From positions 1-23,386 of the IMG/VR virus record IMGVR_UViG_3300008448_000671: a DNA stretch of 23,386 bases; one strand, 5' to 3'. Numbering within the stretch: position 1 is the first letter of the stretch; each line of letters begins with the position of its first letter. This DNA is from a virus. A model generated the notes under the pieces. That model did no database searches, was not told where the DNA came from, and saw only the letters and a program-made list of their open reading frames with translations. Below, in pieces: positions 9,162 to 17,106 of this stretch. Both the position numbers and the translations under genes were made by a program.

Positions 9162-11846
9162 TTATAACTTCGATACGTCTATGTTCTTAAAGAACGAGTT
9201 ATGAGTATTGTAATTATTTAGTATTTGAGATCCATCCAGTGGTTTAGAATAGAACTTTATACTTCCTAAATACCCTCTCAAACCACTTATAATTCCTCCA
9301 TAAGTCCCACCCATGAAGTTACCTTTGTTAAATAAACCATCTGTATATCCACCGCCAATTACCCAAGGAGTAAAGTAAGTGTCCAGTTTTGGACCGTACT
9401 TCAAGCTTTGTGGCGCATCTGCATTTACAGAAGTTTGAGAATACTCAAAGCTATTTGTAAGTTTAAATGTTGGTAGGTTAGGCATTGTAAACTTTGGAAT
9501 GCCAAATACATTAGAAAGACTTGAGGTTGTTACTTTGCTACCGTCAAAGTAGAAGGAAACCTCGTCCTTATCTGGATTGAACGTCACAGCTATGTGACAG
9601 AACTGCCCCGACACATTCTTCATGTCGGTAGACAGTGGGTGCTTCATAGCATGGTATTTTGTATCGGCAAAACAATCTACACCGTCATAAGTAGATCTAT
9701 TTATAAGTCCAGCGGAAGATGCGGTTACTGATTGAGTTGGAGCAATAAAGAACGATGTTTGAGCAACAGGATTATCGCCAGAGTTGTTTGAAGCACCTTG
9801 GCTACTTACAATTCTTCTATCGCGTGTGAATCCCATCATGAATCCACGAACAACATTATTACTTAGATTATTTGAGATGTACTCTGTGTTGGTTGAACTA
9901 ACGTCTCCAATAAACCCTACGTTCTCACTAGCGAGCACTAATCTGTAAAGAGAAGAAACATCCCCTACTCCGCTGCTTGTAAATATATCGGGGACATATG
10001 CCCAGAAATCTATCGAAGCTCCCTCATAGTTGTAAAGGAAGTCATTGAACTTTTGGGAATCAGGCAGCTTAACAAAACTTCCAAGTCCAGAGAGTGACGT
10101 TGGACTACTGTTAGAATGTTTCGTAATTCCCCTAAGGAAAGGAATTCCTAATCCTCTAGAGAACACAGAATCTGTGTTCTCAGCTACCAACTGAGCATAA
10201 AGTTCATCAGTCTCAGAAGCAGAGTTTCTTACGTTAAATAAAGTAGATGATGGATCTTCGACATCAGTGTCTAAGAAGTTGTACATGGCAAACAGACCAT
10301 CAGTTGTTAAACTGTTTTCTGTTTGTAGGATGACTGCATCAACAGCCGAAACACTGCTTCCATCATATATTATTGCGCCCTCTCCATTCTCTGGAATGAT
10401 CAAGTGCTCAAGCGATGAATTTCTTGTGTTTCCAATCTTTGGTATAATGTAATTTGTTTGCAGTCTTATTGGAGAAACAACTCCAGATACGTCAGCTTGG
10501 CTAAACGACAAAGCTTTTTGTTTTTGAATGTCTACTGTTAAGTTGATACCAGCTAAGTACGAGAAGTCGTTAATTGGAACTTCTCCTGGATCGTATCTTA
10601 CTTGTGTTTGATATAGTTGCGGTAAAGCTACTGCTAACTCTATCTGCTTCTTTCTTTTGTTTATCCTCTTGTTTAATGTTATATTCTCTGAAATTAAAGA
10701 TTGCTTGAAGTTTATAATTACAGATGTGGGGGCATTTCCAGTCTCTAGATCATGAATCTGAGAGGATAGATCGTATATTCTTTTATTTTTGTTACCTATT
10801 AACTCTTGTAAGAATCCGTCCTTGTCGTAATAAGTTTGAAAGTATGGACTCTCATTTATTCTATCAGGGTCTAGGATAGTGTTAAAGTACGAAGCAAGAT
10901 CTTTGGTAGAGAATTGCTTTCCGCGACCTCCAAGGTTTGGATCATGCATGAACTTCCAAAGTTCTTCTTTTGGAACAGCATTTCTCTTTCTATTTAAGTA
11001 TGTTAGAACTGGGGTTATGCCACTAACTTGAGAATCGAAATATAATCCATCTTGCGACAAAATGAACTGGCCCGCAGAGCTTTTTGGTGGGCCATATATA
11101 AGTCTAAATATTTCTTTCTTGTCTAACTCGTCTTGAGGGTCTTCGACTTCGCAGTTAACTTGAACACCTAAGCCTGCGAAATAAACACAAGCTTCTTTTG
11201 TAAACTTTGGCTCTAGCTCAGGATTGGCCGCTCGATCAGCGAGGATGCTACCAATCACATCAATTTGTTTATTTCCAGCTTCAATAAAAGCTAAGGCTGA
11301 TTGAAGTTGTGCCTTCTCTACGGCTAGCGAAGAATCTAAGTAGTCTTGGAAAGCCTCGGGTGTCATAGGCTCATCAGCAAAACCATTCTTTAGCTTTAGA
11401 AAATCTCTATAGCTTTTGATGCAATCAATCATTGCTTCAATTTCAGCAATGGTGGCTTGAATATTAGCGTATATCTGACCTAAGGCTCCCGCAGCACCAA
11501 TGATACCACCCATCAAAGCAAGTATCGCAATTATGCTAGAGTCTCCTCCTGCACCAAATATTTTAGATATAAAAGAGAATATGCCGTCTTCTGTATCCCA
11601 TTCAGTAATACCCAGCCAGTCTCTTATCTTGGCGAAGATAGCTTTTACAACTCCGTCAGCCAGCCTCATACCCGCCTGTATTCCACCAAGAATGGCTGCA
11701 AGAATTGGGCTAGGCAGTAGAGAAAGGGCGGCTGATCCTAGCTGTAGGAGGCAGCTAGGCAGCCCAAACGACGTTCCTATGGCACCTAGAGGATTTGCTA
11801 CGCCCCCTGCTAAAGAATTAAATAAATTAAAATCAAATGCTGCCAT
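9162..11846 (-). CDS. Large tail protein with hydrophobic N-terminus and LamG/concanavalin-like C-terminus
   Basis: This 894-aa gene sits between the spike and gp25, where T4-like and Mu-like maps have no protein of this size. Residues about 10-75 and 105-130 are Gly/Ala/Leu/Ile-rich and strongly hydrophobic (for example SSIIAILALMGGIIGAAGAL), enough for membrane-inserting helices. Residues about 130-230 are helical and charged. Residues about 575-890 look like a LamG/concanavalin A-type jelly roll: GASIDFWAYVP, later FCHIAVTFNPDKDEVSFYFD, then YLGSIKFYSKPLDGSQILNN, the typical strand order of 'W.h.A.T.......l.lYvDG....... G.....I......yn.aLs...I'. Such domains bind sugars or proteins. Plausible roles are a baseplate component that touches the cell surface, or a tail-tip protein released into the membrane. 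Both are inference. The start is ATG 11844-11846, with no Shine-Dalgarno. Confidence 0.65.
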   Translation of the reverse strand: MAAFDFNLFNSLAGGVANPLGAIGTSFGLPSCLLQLGSAALSLLPSPILAAILGGIQAGMRLADGVVKAIFAKIRDWLGITEWDTEDGIFSFISKIFGAGGDSSIIAILALMGGIIGAAGALGQIYANIQATIAEIEAMIDCIKSYRDFLKLKNGFADEPMTPEAFQDYLDSSLAVEKAQLQSALAFIEAGNKQIDVIGSILADRAANPELEPKFTKEACVYFAGLGVQVNCEVEDPQDELDKKEIFRLIYGPPKSSAGQFILSQDGLYFDSQVSGITPVLTYLNRKRNAVPKEELWKFMHDPNLGGRGKQFSTKDLASYFNTILDPDRINESPYFQTYYDKDGFLQELIGNKNKRIYDLSSQIHDLETGNAPTSVIINFKQSLISENITLNKRINKRKKQIELAVALPQLYQTQVRYDPGEVPINDFSYLAGINLTVDIQKQKALSFSQADVSGVVSPIRLQTNYIIPKIGNTRNSSLEHLIIPENGEGAIIYDGSSVSAVDAVILQTENSLTTDGLFAMYNFLDTDVEDPSSTLFNVRNSASETDELYAQLVAENTDSVFSRGLGIPFLRGITKHSNSSPTSLSGLGSFVKLPDSQKFNDFLYNYEGASIDFWAYVPDIFTSSGVGDVSSLYRLVLASENVGFIGDVSSTNTEYISNNLSNNVVRGFMMGFTRDRRIVSSQGASNNSGDNPVAQTSFFIAPTQSVTASSAGLINRSTYDGVDCFADTKYHAMKHPLSTDMKNVSGQFCHIAVTFNPDKDEVSFYFDGSKVTTSSLSNVFGIPKFTMPNLPTFKLTNSFEYSQTSVNADAPQSLKYGPKLDTYFTPWVIGGGYTDGLFNKGNFMGGTYGGIISGLRGYLGSIKFYSKPLDGSQILNNYNTHNSFFKNIDVSKL
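10140..10181. repeat. Adjacent perfect palindromes inside the LamG-protein gene
   Basis: AGGAATTCCT at 10140-10149 is a 10-bp palindrome. Ten bases later, 10159-10181 is an 11-bp perfect inverted repeat (GAGAACACAGA and its complement) around a single central base. In mRNA the second could form a hairpin of about 9-10 bp just upstream of the LamG-like part. There is no T-run, so it does not look like an intrinsic terminator. Function unknown. Confidence 0.6.
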
Positions 11847-11851
11847 TTTAA

Positions 11852-13018
11852 TTACTTGCCATAAACATTAAACTGAGGTATACTTGGCACCACAGGGGTA
11901 ACAGGTGTCGGTGCATTACTATTTAGTGTTAATGGAGTAAGTGCGCCTAAATTAGTAGCACCTAAGCCATAAGCATTTAATTGAGCGGTTCCCTCTACGT
12001 TAGTATTTATGCCACCCTTAATATTAACATTTCCTGTAGTAGCTTCAATGTTAATGTCCCCCACGGTTGAGAGCAGATCTATGCCTCCCGCAGACTGAAC
12101 AGTTACTTTAAACCCAGGGGTGTTTGAGAATATTTTAACTCCCCCGCCAGAACTAATTTGAACGACTCCACCTTGCGTAGATATAAAAATATTACTGTTA
12201 GGGAGAGGCACAGGGTTATCTGTAAAGATATTGATGTCTCTCCACTTAGATATTAAGTTAATATTACCGTACATTAAGGCAGGGTTGATTGCCCCTATTA
12301 CAGTTGGATCTGGGATATAAAATCCATATAGACCTTTAGAGTCATTACGGACAGTAATATCTCTACCCTCATTAACTCTTATCTGATACTCACCATTTTC
12401 AACAACGCAAGTTTGCGAATTTAAAGTATTGATTACTACAGATCTTTCTGAGTATGGAACATTTTTTAATGGAGCAAACCCAGTTAAAGTAGAACCAATA
12501 GTAAGCCCGTCCCCATGCTTATTTTTTAGCATCACACAATCTAAATCTGGCCCATCTCCAAGAATTAATCTGTTATTGGTGCTTGATTTTATTGATACAT
12601 TACTTACAATTTTAGTCTCTGTTGATGGTGGGGATGCTTTGTAATAATAATTAGAAATCTTCATTCCAGCGTCTTGCTCATTCTTAAAGGTCATCACCGC
12701 TGGATTTCCTGAAGGAGTGTAGGCATTGTACTCACTCGATAGTTTAGCTGGGCTTCCATCTTCCTCTGTGGCAGCCTGACCCATGAACTCAGAATGATTG
12801 ACTACAGTTGATAAGTAATAATAATTTATTCCATCATAAAAAGCTAATATTTCCGAGTGCTCTGATGGAGGGGCGAATACCCCATGATAATATCTGGCAA
12901 AATAAGGTGAGGTGTATATTACTTCAACATACCCCTTTCTACCTTTAAATAATACATTCATTCTACCAGATTCAGTAGGATCTTTGTATGGCCCAACAAT
13001 TCCCTTTAATATTTCCAT
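11852..13018 (-). CDS. Baseplate spike protein, gp5/gpV/VgrG-type (no lysozyme domain)
   Basis: This 388-aa protein is probably the trimeric central spike that punctures the outer envelope. The N-terminal about 90 residues (MEILKGIVGPYKDPTESGRM, then KGYVEVIYTSPYFA) resemble the OB-fold that sits on the hub in T4 gp5, P2 gpV and VgrG proteins. The C-terminal half is a run of short beta repeats (IFISTQGGVVQIS, then GGVKIFSN, GGIDLLST, GDINIEAT and GNVNIKGG), the pattern of the triple-stranded beta-helix needle. No lysozyme insertion and no PAAR or HxH iron-tip motif was seen. The tail ends in a Pro/Thr-rich stretch and FNVYGK. It lies between the hub candidate and the LamG-like gene, as expected for a spike. 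The start is ATG 13016-13018, three bases after the hub stop. Confident in the spike assignment. Confidence 0.85.
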   Translation of the reverse strand: MEILKGIVGPYKDPTESGRMNVLFKGRKGYVEVIYTSPYFARYYHGVFAPPSEHSEILAFYDGINYYYLSTVVNHSEFMGQAATEEDGSPAKLSSEYNAYTPSGNPAVMTFKNEQDAGMKISNYYYKASPPSTETKIVSNVSIKSSTNNRLILGDGPDLDCVMLKNKHGDGLTIGSTLTGFAPLKNVPYSERSVVINTLNSQTCVVENGEYQIRVNEGRDITVRNDSKGLYGFYIPDPTVIGAINPALMYGNINLISKWRDINIFTDNPVPLPNSNIFISTQGGVVQISSGGGVKIFSNTPGFKVTVQSAGGIDLLSTVGDINIEATTGNVNIKGGINTNVEGTAQLNAYGLGATNLGALTPLTLNSNAPTPVTPVVPSIPQFNVYGK

Positions 13019-13021
13019 AAA

Positions 13022-15727
13022 TTATACGTCGTAAGTTGTTCCAGCAACATTCTCTAGCAAGAACTCTGAATAGCACTCCTTAGTTGAGATAACGTGCTTA
13101 AACGCAGCTATATTATATGCTCCTGAGAAAAAGTCTAAGTCATTACCAGTTAATTTTCTAGTTCTATCATTATTTAATAAAATTTTCTTAGAGAACAGAT
13201 AACACGGTTTATAAGTCATAGTTCTAAAAGAAGTTAAATGAAAAAATGGAAGCGTTTTAATATTTATTTTATAACCGTATCTATTTAAATGATTAAATAA
13301 TTCCGCAGCAATGGCTTCTTGGGATAATCCAAAATCTTTAGGGGTAAATAAAACTCCATTATTTTTAAAAACTGCAACATTTCTTAAAGCTTGCTCTGGA
13401 TCTAGCGAACTATTAATATTAAATAGGCCACCAAGAACTGCTGCAAACTGAAACACTCTGTCTTGTTTTTGTTTTGGGTTAAAGTTAGCGTTTACTTTAT
13501 TGAATTCTCCATCATTTGCAGTATTTATTGCAAGAGCTAAAAGTGCTAGATCAGTATTAAAATTTCCTCCATTAGCAACTATAAGTTGTAAAAAAGAATC
13601 TATAATTCTTCTATTTGTTTCTTTTTCAAAAATGTTTCCTATTTCTTCTGAGGTAAGTAATCTATCAAACCCTAACTCTTTAGCTATGGCAGATTCAATT
13701 CCTTTGTTGGTATAATCATAAGACCTAGATCCATCAGGTTTTACAATTAGTGTAAGATCTCCGTTTTGAGCCAAACCAACCCCAGCAAATCCTTGAGGTG
13801 CATAAGGTAATGATTTTTTTACGATTTCAAATTCATTATCCTGCAATGTCCCTGTTTCGCTAGAACCGGCTGCTTTGTAGTAATTAAATGACCCATCTTT
13901 CCTTAAAGGGTTTTGATTTAATTTTCCAGCTATAAAAAAATGTTGAATTAACGCTTTTTTTAATAACTCAAAATCTTTCTTTAAATCTGGAGTTCTAACA
14001 TTACCACTAGAATCATAAACTTCTACTTGGGTGGCTCTAGTTAATATTTTTAAATATTCATCAAATATAGAGGTTACTGCGACTCCCCCAATACTTACAT
14101 TTTCTATATTTTTTTGAACTTCTGAAACGTAAAATTTATGAAAGTTATTTTGAAGAGTTAAGCTTATCCCAGCCAAATACATTGAACTTTCTGTTAAATT
14201 TATTTCTAGTATGTTTGAATTTTTTAAATTATTAGTAAATACTGGAATATCAAAAAGTTCAAATATATTTCCCTCCACTTTAAAAGCTTCAGAAACTTTT
14301 TTTCCATATTCATTTATAGCCAATTCATCTAAATCAGTTTTTTCAAAAAAATTAGAAGAAGTTTTTTTTCTTGATATTGTATTTATAAATTCTAATCCAT
14401 AACTTTTTGTATCTAAAAGTATTGTTTTCTCATTAGATGGCATTATTTGTAAACTAGGTTTAAAATCTTTTAGTATTTGCTCTGCGGCTTGTTGAACACT
14501 ATTTAGCTCATCCCCAGGGATATAGTTTCTGTAAACATATTCATTTACCATGCCTTCAAATCCTAAAATAATGCATCTCTGGCTTGCATCTTTGATTAAC
14601 TTTTTAGATTCAAAAAACTTTAATATTTTTGAATTCGTCTCTTCTATAGCAACTAAATTATCAACAGTATTTAAAGCACCTTTTAGATAACTGTTTATTT
14701 TGTTTAATGGAAAATAAAAATCAGGAAAATTTGGATTTAACTCTGGATTAGATGTATCAGTTAGTTTTGGTTTTTTAGCTTTTAACACATATGCTGTTTT
14801 GTCTTCTGAGATAAGTTGAGCATTTGCTTCAATCTGAGATAATTGAGCATTATTAACTGCTCTTATACCTCGTCTTTTCTTCATTGAATCAACAAAAGTC
14901 GTTATTGAATTTTTTAAAATTTCAATTTCTATTCCCATTTTTTCAAAAATTTCAGCAGGTGGTAACTTAAGAACAGAAATTAAATTTGGTAAGACAACAA
15001 TTATATTGTCTTGCTTTACCATGGTAACATCACTTATGTACTTCTTCAAAACTTTGTATACAACATCGTTTGTGTTATCCGTATCATTAGCTTCAACATA
15101 AGAGAAGATGCCATCAATATTGTCTGTAAATAAAAATTCTCTTTGTGGGTTTGGAGAGTCTAAATTAAAGATTAGCTTTGGTTTGAAGAATGCTGAGGTG
15201 CTTGGAAAAAAAGTGTATCTGTACTTTCTGATTCCATTAGAAATATCTACAGCAATATCATGAGCAATAACTACATGGACATCACTCCAATTTCTTAAAT
15301 CACTACCGCACCCAAAAGCAACAAATAATCTGTTATAACTATTAATGTAGTTCTCTATATCAAATTTATCCAATGCTTCTGTGTTTTGGGAGGCTTTAGT
15401 AGATGCAAGTTGTTTAAATCTGCTTGCTATTGAGGTTTTAGCATTATTTAAATTGAATCCAAAAAACTCTTGCTCAAAATTTCCGTCAGTATCTACAAAC
15501 TCCATAGACACTTTTAGTTTGTCTGTATTGTCGTAATTATAAGAAAACTCAAAAGATTGTAAATATTTGTTTCCGCCTCCACCTGTTATTAATAGAGACT
15601 GTCCCTTTCTCTGTGGAAGCTGCTCAATTCTAAAATAATTATCTTGCAAGAAATATTCTTTTACAATTTCATAGTTGTTTGTAATGAATATATTTGGATT
15701 TAGAACTGTGCTTATTTTAGATGTCAT
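13022..15727 (-). CDS. Putative baseplate hub protein (gp27/gpD-equivalent), 901 aa
   Basis: Position and size suggest the hub that joins tail tube and spike: it lies directly upstream of the spike gene and downstream of the LysM-like wedge gene, as gpD/gp27 does. Visible features: an N-terminal beta segment (LQSFEFSYNYDNTDKLKVSM followed by EFVDTDG) that resembles the tube-like beta-barrels of hub proteins; a long helical, Lys/Glu-rich middle; and a C-terminal part with HLTSFRTMTYKPCYLF and FFSGAYNIAAFKHVIS...CYSEFLLENV, the 'Y.I..v.H.i....y.sef.l' ending seen in hub proteins. At 901 aa it is about twice the usual length, with the extra mass in the middle. The gene is very AT-rich (15 G/C in 60 at 14281-14340). 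The start is ATG 15725-15727, two bases after the previous stop, without Shine-Dalgarno. Function is inferred from context and weak pattern. Confidence 0.55.
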   Translation of the reverse strand: MTSKISTVLNPNIFITNNYEIVKEYFLQDNYFRIEQLPQRKGQSLLITGGGGNKYLQSFEFSYNYDNTDKLKVSMEFVDTDGNFEQEFFGFNLNNAKTSIASRFKQLASTKASQNTEALDKFDIENYINSYNRLFVAFGCGSDLRNWSDVHVVIAHDIAVDISNGIRKYRYTFFPSTSAFFKPKLIFNLDSPNPQREFLFTDNIDGIFSYVEANDTDNTNDVVYKVLKKYISDVTMVKQDNIIVVLPNLISVLKLPPAEIFEKMGIEIEILKNSITTFVDSMKKRRGIRAVNNAQLSQIEANAQLISEDKTAYVLKAKKPKLTDTSNPELNPNFPDFYFPLNKINSYLKGALNTVDNLVAIEETNSKILKFFESKKLIKDASQRCIILGFEGMVNEYVYRNYIPGDELNSVQQAAEQILKDFKPSLQIMPSNEKTILLDTKSYGLEFINTISRKKTSSNFFEKTDLDELAINEYGKKVSEAFKVEGNIFELFDIPVFTNNLKNSNILEINLTESSMYLAGISLTLQNNFHKFYVSEVQKNIENVSIGGVAVTSIFDEYLKILTRATQVEVYDSSGNVRTPDLKKDFELLKKALIQHFFIAGKLNQNPLRKDGSFNYYKAAGSSETGTLQDNEFEIVKKSLPYAPQGFAGVGLAQNGDLTLIVKPDGSRSYDYTNKGIESAIAKELGFDRLLTSEEIGNIFEKETNRRIIDSFLQLIVANGGNFNTDLALLALAINTANDGEFNKVNANFNPKQKQDRVFQFAAVLGGLFNINSSLDPEQALRNVAVFKNNGVLFTPKDFGLSQEAIAAELFNHLNRYGYKINIKTLPFFHLTSFRTMTYKPCYLFSKKILLNNDRTRKLTGNDLDFFSGAYNIAAFKHVISTKECYSEFLLENVAGTTYDV

Positions 15728-15729
15728 AA

Positions 15730-16017
15730 TTATAACTTAGGTAATAATAGGGTGTCCCCCACATTTAAACCTTGAAATGGATCTTTAATATTATTGAACA
15801 TCATAATCAGCCAATCTTTTGTCGGTGTTTCATAAAACAGTTCTGATATTCTATCTGGGCGATGTTCATAGCCTGGAGCTATAGTAATAACATCTACTTC
15901 TAAATTTTGGAGTGTTGAAATAAAATTTGATAAAGCTGTGGAATCACTTACCGTAATTTCTTTACCTAAGTAATTAAGTTTAAATGAGCCTTGAGTATAG
16001 TGATTTATATATTTCAT
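15730..16017 (-). CDS. Small baseplate wedge protein, gp53/LysM-like
   Basis: This 95-aa protein has the C-terminal signature HRPDRISELFYETPTKDWLI, then MMFNNIKDPFQGLNVGDTLL and LPKL. This is the pattern 'RPD.IS...Y.....W.I...N.I.DPF..L..G..L.iP' found in T4 gp53 and in LysM-type baseplate proteins such as gpX. Members bind next to gp25 and gp6 in the wedge, or carry a LysM fold that helps tail assembly. The N-terminal about 45 residues form a short beta/helix module. The start codon overlaps the stop of the upstream 362-aa gene in a 4-bp ATGA (16014-16017). Length and gene order (tape measure, junction protein, LysM, hub, spike) match Mu-like and T4-like layouts. Whether it is nearer to gp53 or gpX cannot be settled by eye. 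Confidence 0.8.
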   Translation of the reverse strand: MKYINHYTQGSFKLNYLGKEITVSDSTALSNFISTLQNLEVDVITIAPGYEHRPDRISELFYETPTKDWLIMMFNNIKDPFQGLNVGDTLLLPKL

Positions 16018-17102
16018 ATGCTATCCCCAAAAACTGGATCTCTTGCCAGATCTAAAATTTGTTGATTTGTTAAATTCCCTTTATTACCTGCTCCTGCTTT
16101 TAATGCAGCAGCAGCAGCAGCAGCTTCTTCTTGCTCTCTTATTGCATTATAGGAAACATCACTATCATACTCCCCAAATTTATTGTTCCAAGGATCTAGA
16201 GTTCTTTCTTCTATGATTGCCTCCCAGCCGACTATATTCTCGCCTTGAATTAAAGTAAATGGTTGATAAAGTCCAAAATCTCCAACTCTATTTTCTGACA
16301 AATTCATAGTTACTTCTACTTGCTTAGGAGTCATTGTTGTTAAATGATATCCATTCTCAGAAACAAGTCTTACGTTGTAGTTTGTACAAATACATGGAAT
16401 GTTGTTATACATAGTTCCATGATTTATGTAAATTGTGGGCGGCCCCATACTTGTATTTCTTGAATTATTTAATGTAGAAGTTCTAATTACGTTTATTAAA
16501 AGAATTAAATAATCTATAGAGTTTCTTGCTTGTTTTGGAGTTTGCTTAGTTAATCCAAGAAAAGATTCAAAATCAGAAATAGCGTTATTAGTCCATTTTG
16601 CTATTTGCTGAAGAACTAACTCTGCACCTGTGGGTGGTGGAAGTAAAGAGGAGTATCTATTCTCTGCTCTTTCAGAGTATGGAACCCCAAATTCATTTCC
16701 TCTATCTAAATCAAAGTTTTGTGTTTTTTTGTTATTTTTATCTGAGTTTCTTTTAAGTCTTCTTTTTTCTCTATCTCTTTCATTATAAAAATATCTAAAA
16801 GAATCTGCAAACTGTTCATGCAGTCCAATGTTAGTAATATAATCTGCAATATTTGGTAGAGTTATATTAAAACGTAAATTAAACTCTCTAGACTTTGCTC
16901 CGTGGTAGGAGTATAGATTTCCCGGTCTACCAAGGAGATCGTACACACCCAAGTTAGGTCTTTGAGACTCACTAATGTCTATGTTCTCTAGTAGAGGGAA
17001 ATAAAATTCAATAGACCTTTCATTAGTATCAGGATACTGGTAATAAAGATATGATCTTTCTGGGAGATATCGAGACTTTATAATTTTGTTTATGGCTACC
17101 AT
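16014..17102 (-). CDS. Putative tail tube/baseplate junction protein, 362 aa
   Basis: No family is recognised with certainty. The gene follows the tape measure gene and precedes the LysM-like gene, the slot of Mu gp43/P2-type or T4 gp48/gp54 junction proteins that cap the hub and start the tail tube. The N-terminus has YYQYPDTNERSIEFYFPLLE and GAKSREFNLRFNITLPN. A Lys/Arg/Asn-rich linker follows near residues 108-130. The C-terminal half has PPTIYINHGTMYNNIPCICT and TMTPKQVEVTMNLSENRVGD, a strand-rich pattern compatible with a tube-fold domain. Near the C-terminus a seven-alanine run (encoded by GCT x6 plus GCA) follows two Glu. The start is ATG 17100-17102, four bases after the tape measure stop, with no Shine-Dalgarno. 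The role is inferred mainly from gene order. Confidence 0.45.
   Translation of the reverse strand: MVAINKIIKSRYLPERSYLYYQYPDTNERSIEFYFPLLENIDISESQRPNLGVYDLLGRPGNLYSYHGAKSREFNLRFNITLPNIADYITNIGLHEQFADSFRYFYNERDREKRRLKRNSDKNNKKTQNFDLDRGNEFGVPYSERAENRYSSLLPPPTGAELVLQQIAKWTNNAISDFESFLGLTKQTPKQARNSIDYLILLINVIRTSTLNNSRNTSMGPPTIYINHGTMYNNIPCICTNYNVRLVSENGYHLTTMTPKQVEVTMNLSENRVGDFGLYQPFTLIQGENIVGWEAIIEERTLDPWNNKFGEYDSDVSYNAIREQEEAAAAAAALKAGAGNKGNLTNQQILDLARDPVFGDSI
16105..16125. repeat. Trinucleotide repeat (GCA x6) coding for polyalanine
   Basis: Six perfect GCA units (GCT on the coding strand) encode part of a seven-alanine run near the end of the 362-aa protein. Such tracts expand and contract by replication slippage without changing the frame. 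Confidence 0.8.
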
Positions 17103-17106
17103 AGTA

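Noticed and set aside
11500-11871. 123-codon plus-strand open frame
   Set aside because: It is antisense to the hydrophobic N-terminal part of the LamG-like gene, and its Pro/Ser/Ala-rich content is what that complement would give.
11852-13018. Lysozyme or PAAR-like tip in the spike protein
   Set aside because: No catalytic lysozyme segment and no HxH iron-binding tip could be seen; the C-terminus is a plain repeat needle followed by a Pro/Thr-rich end.
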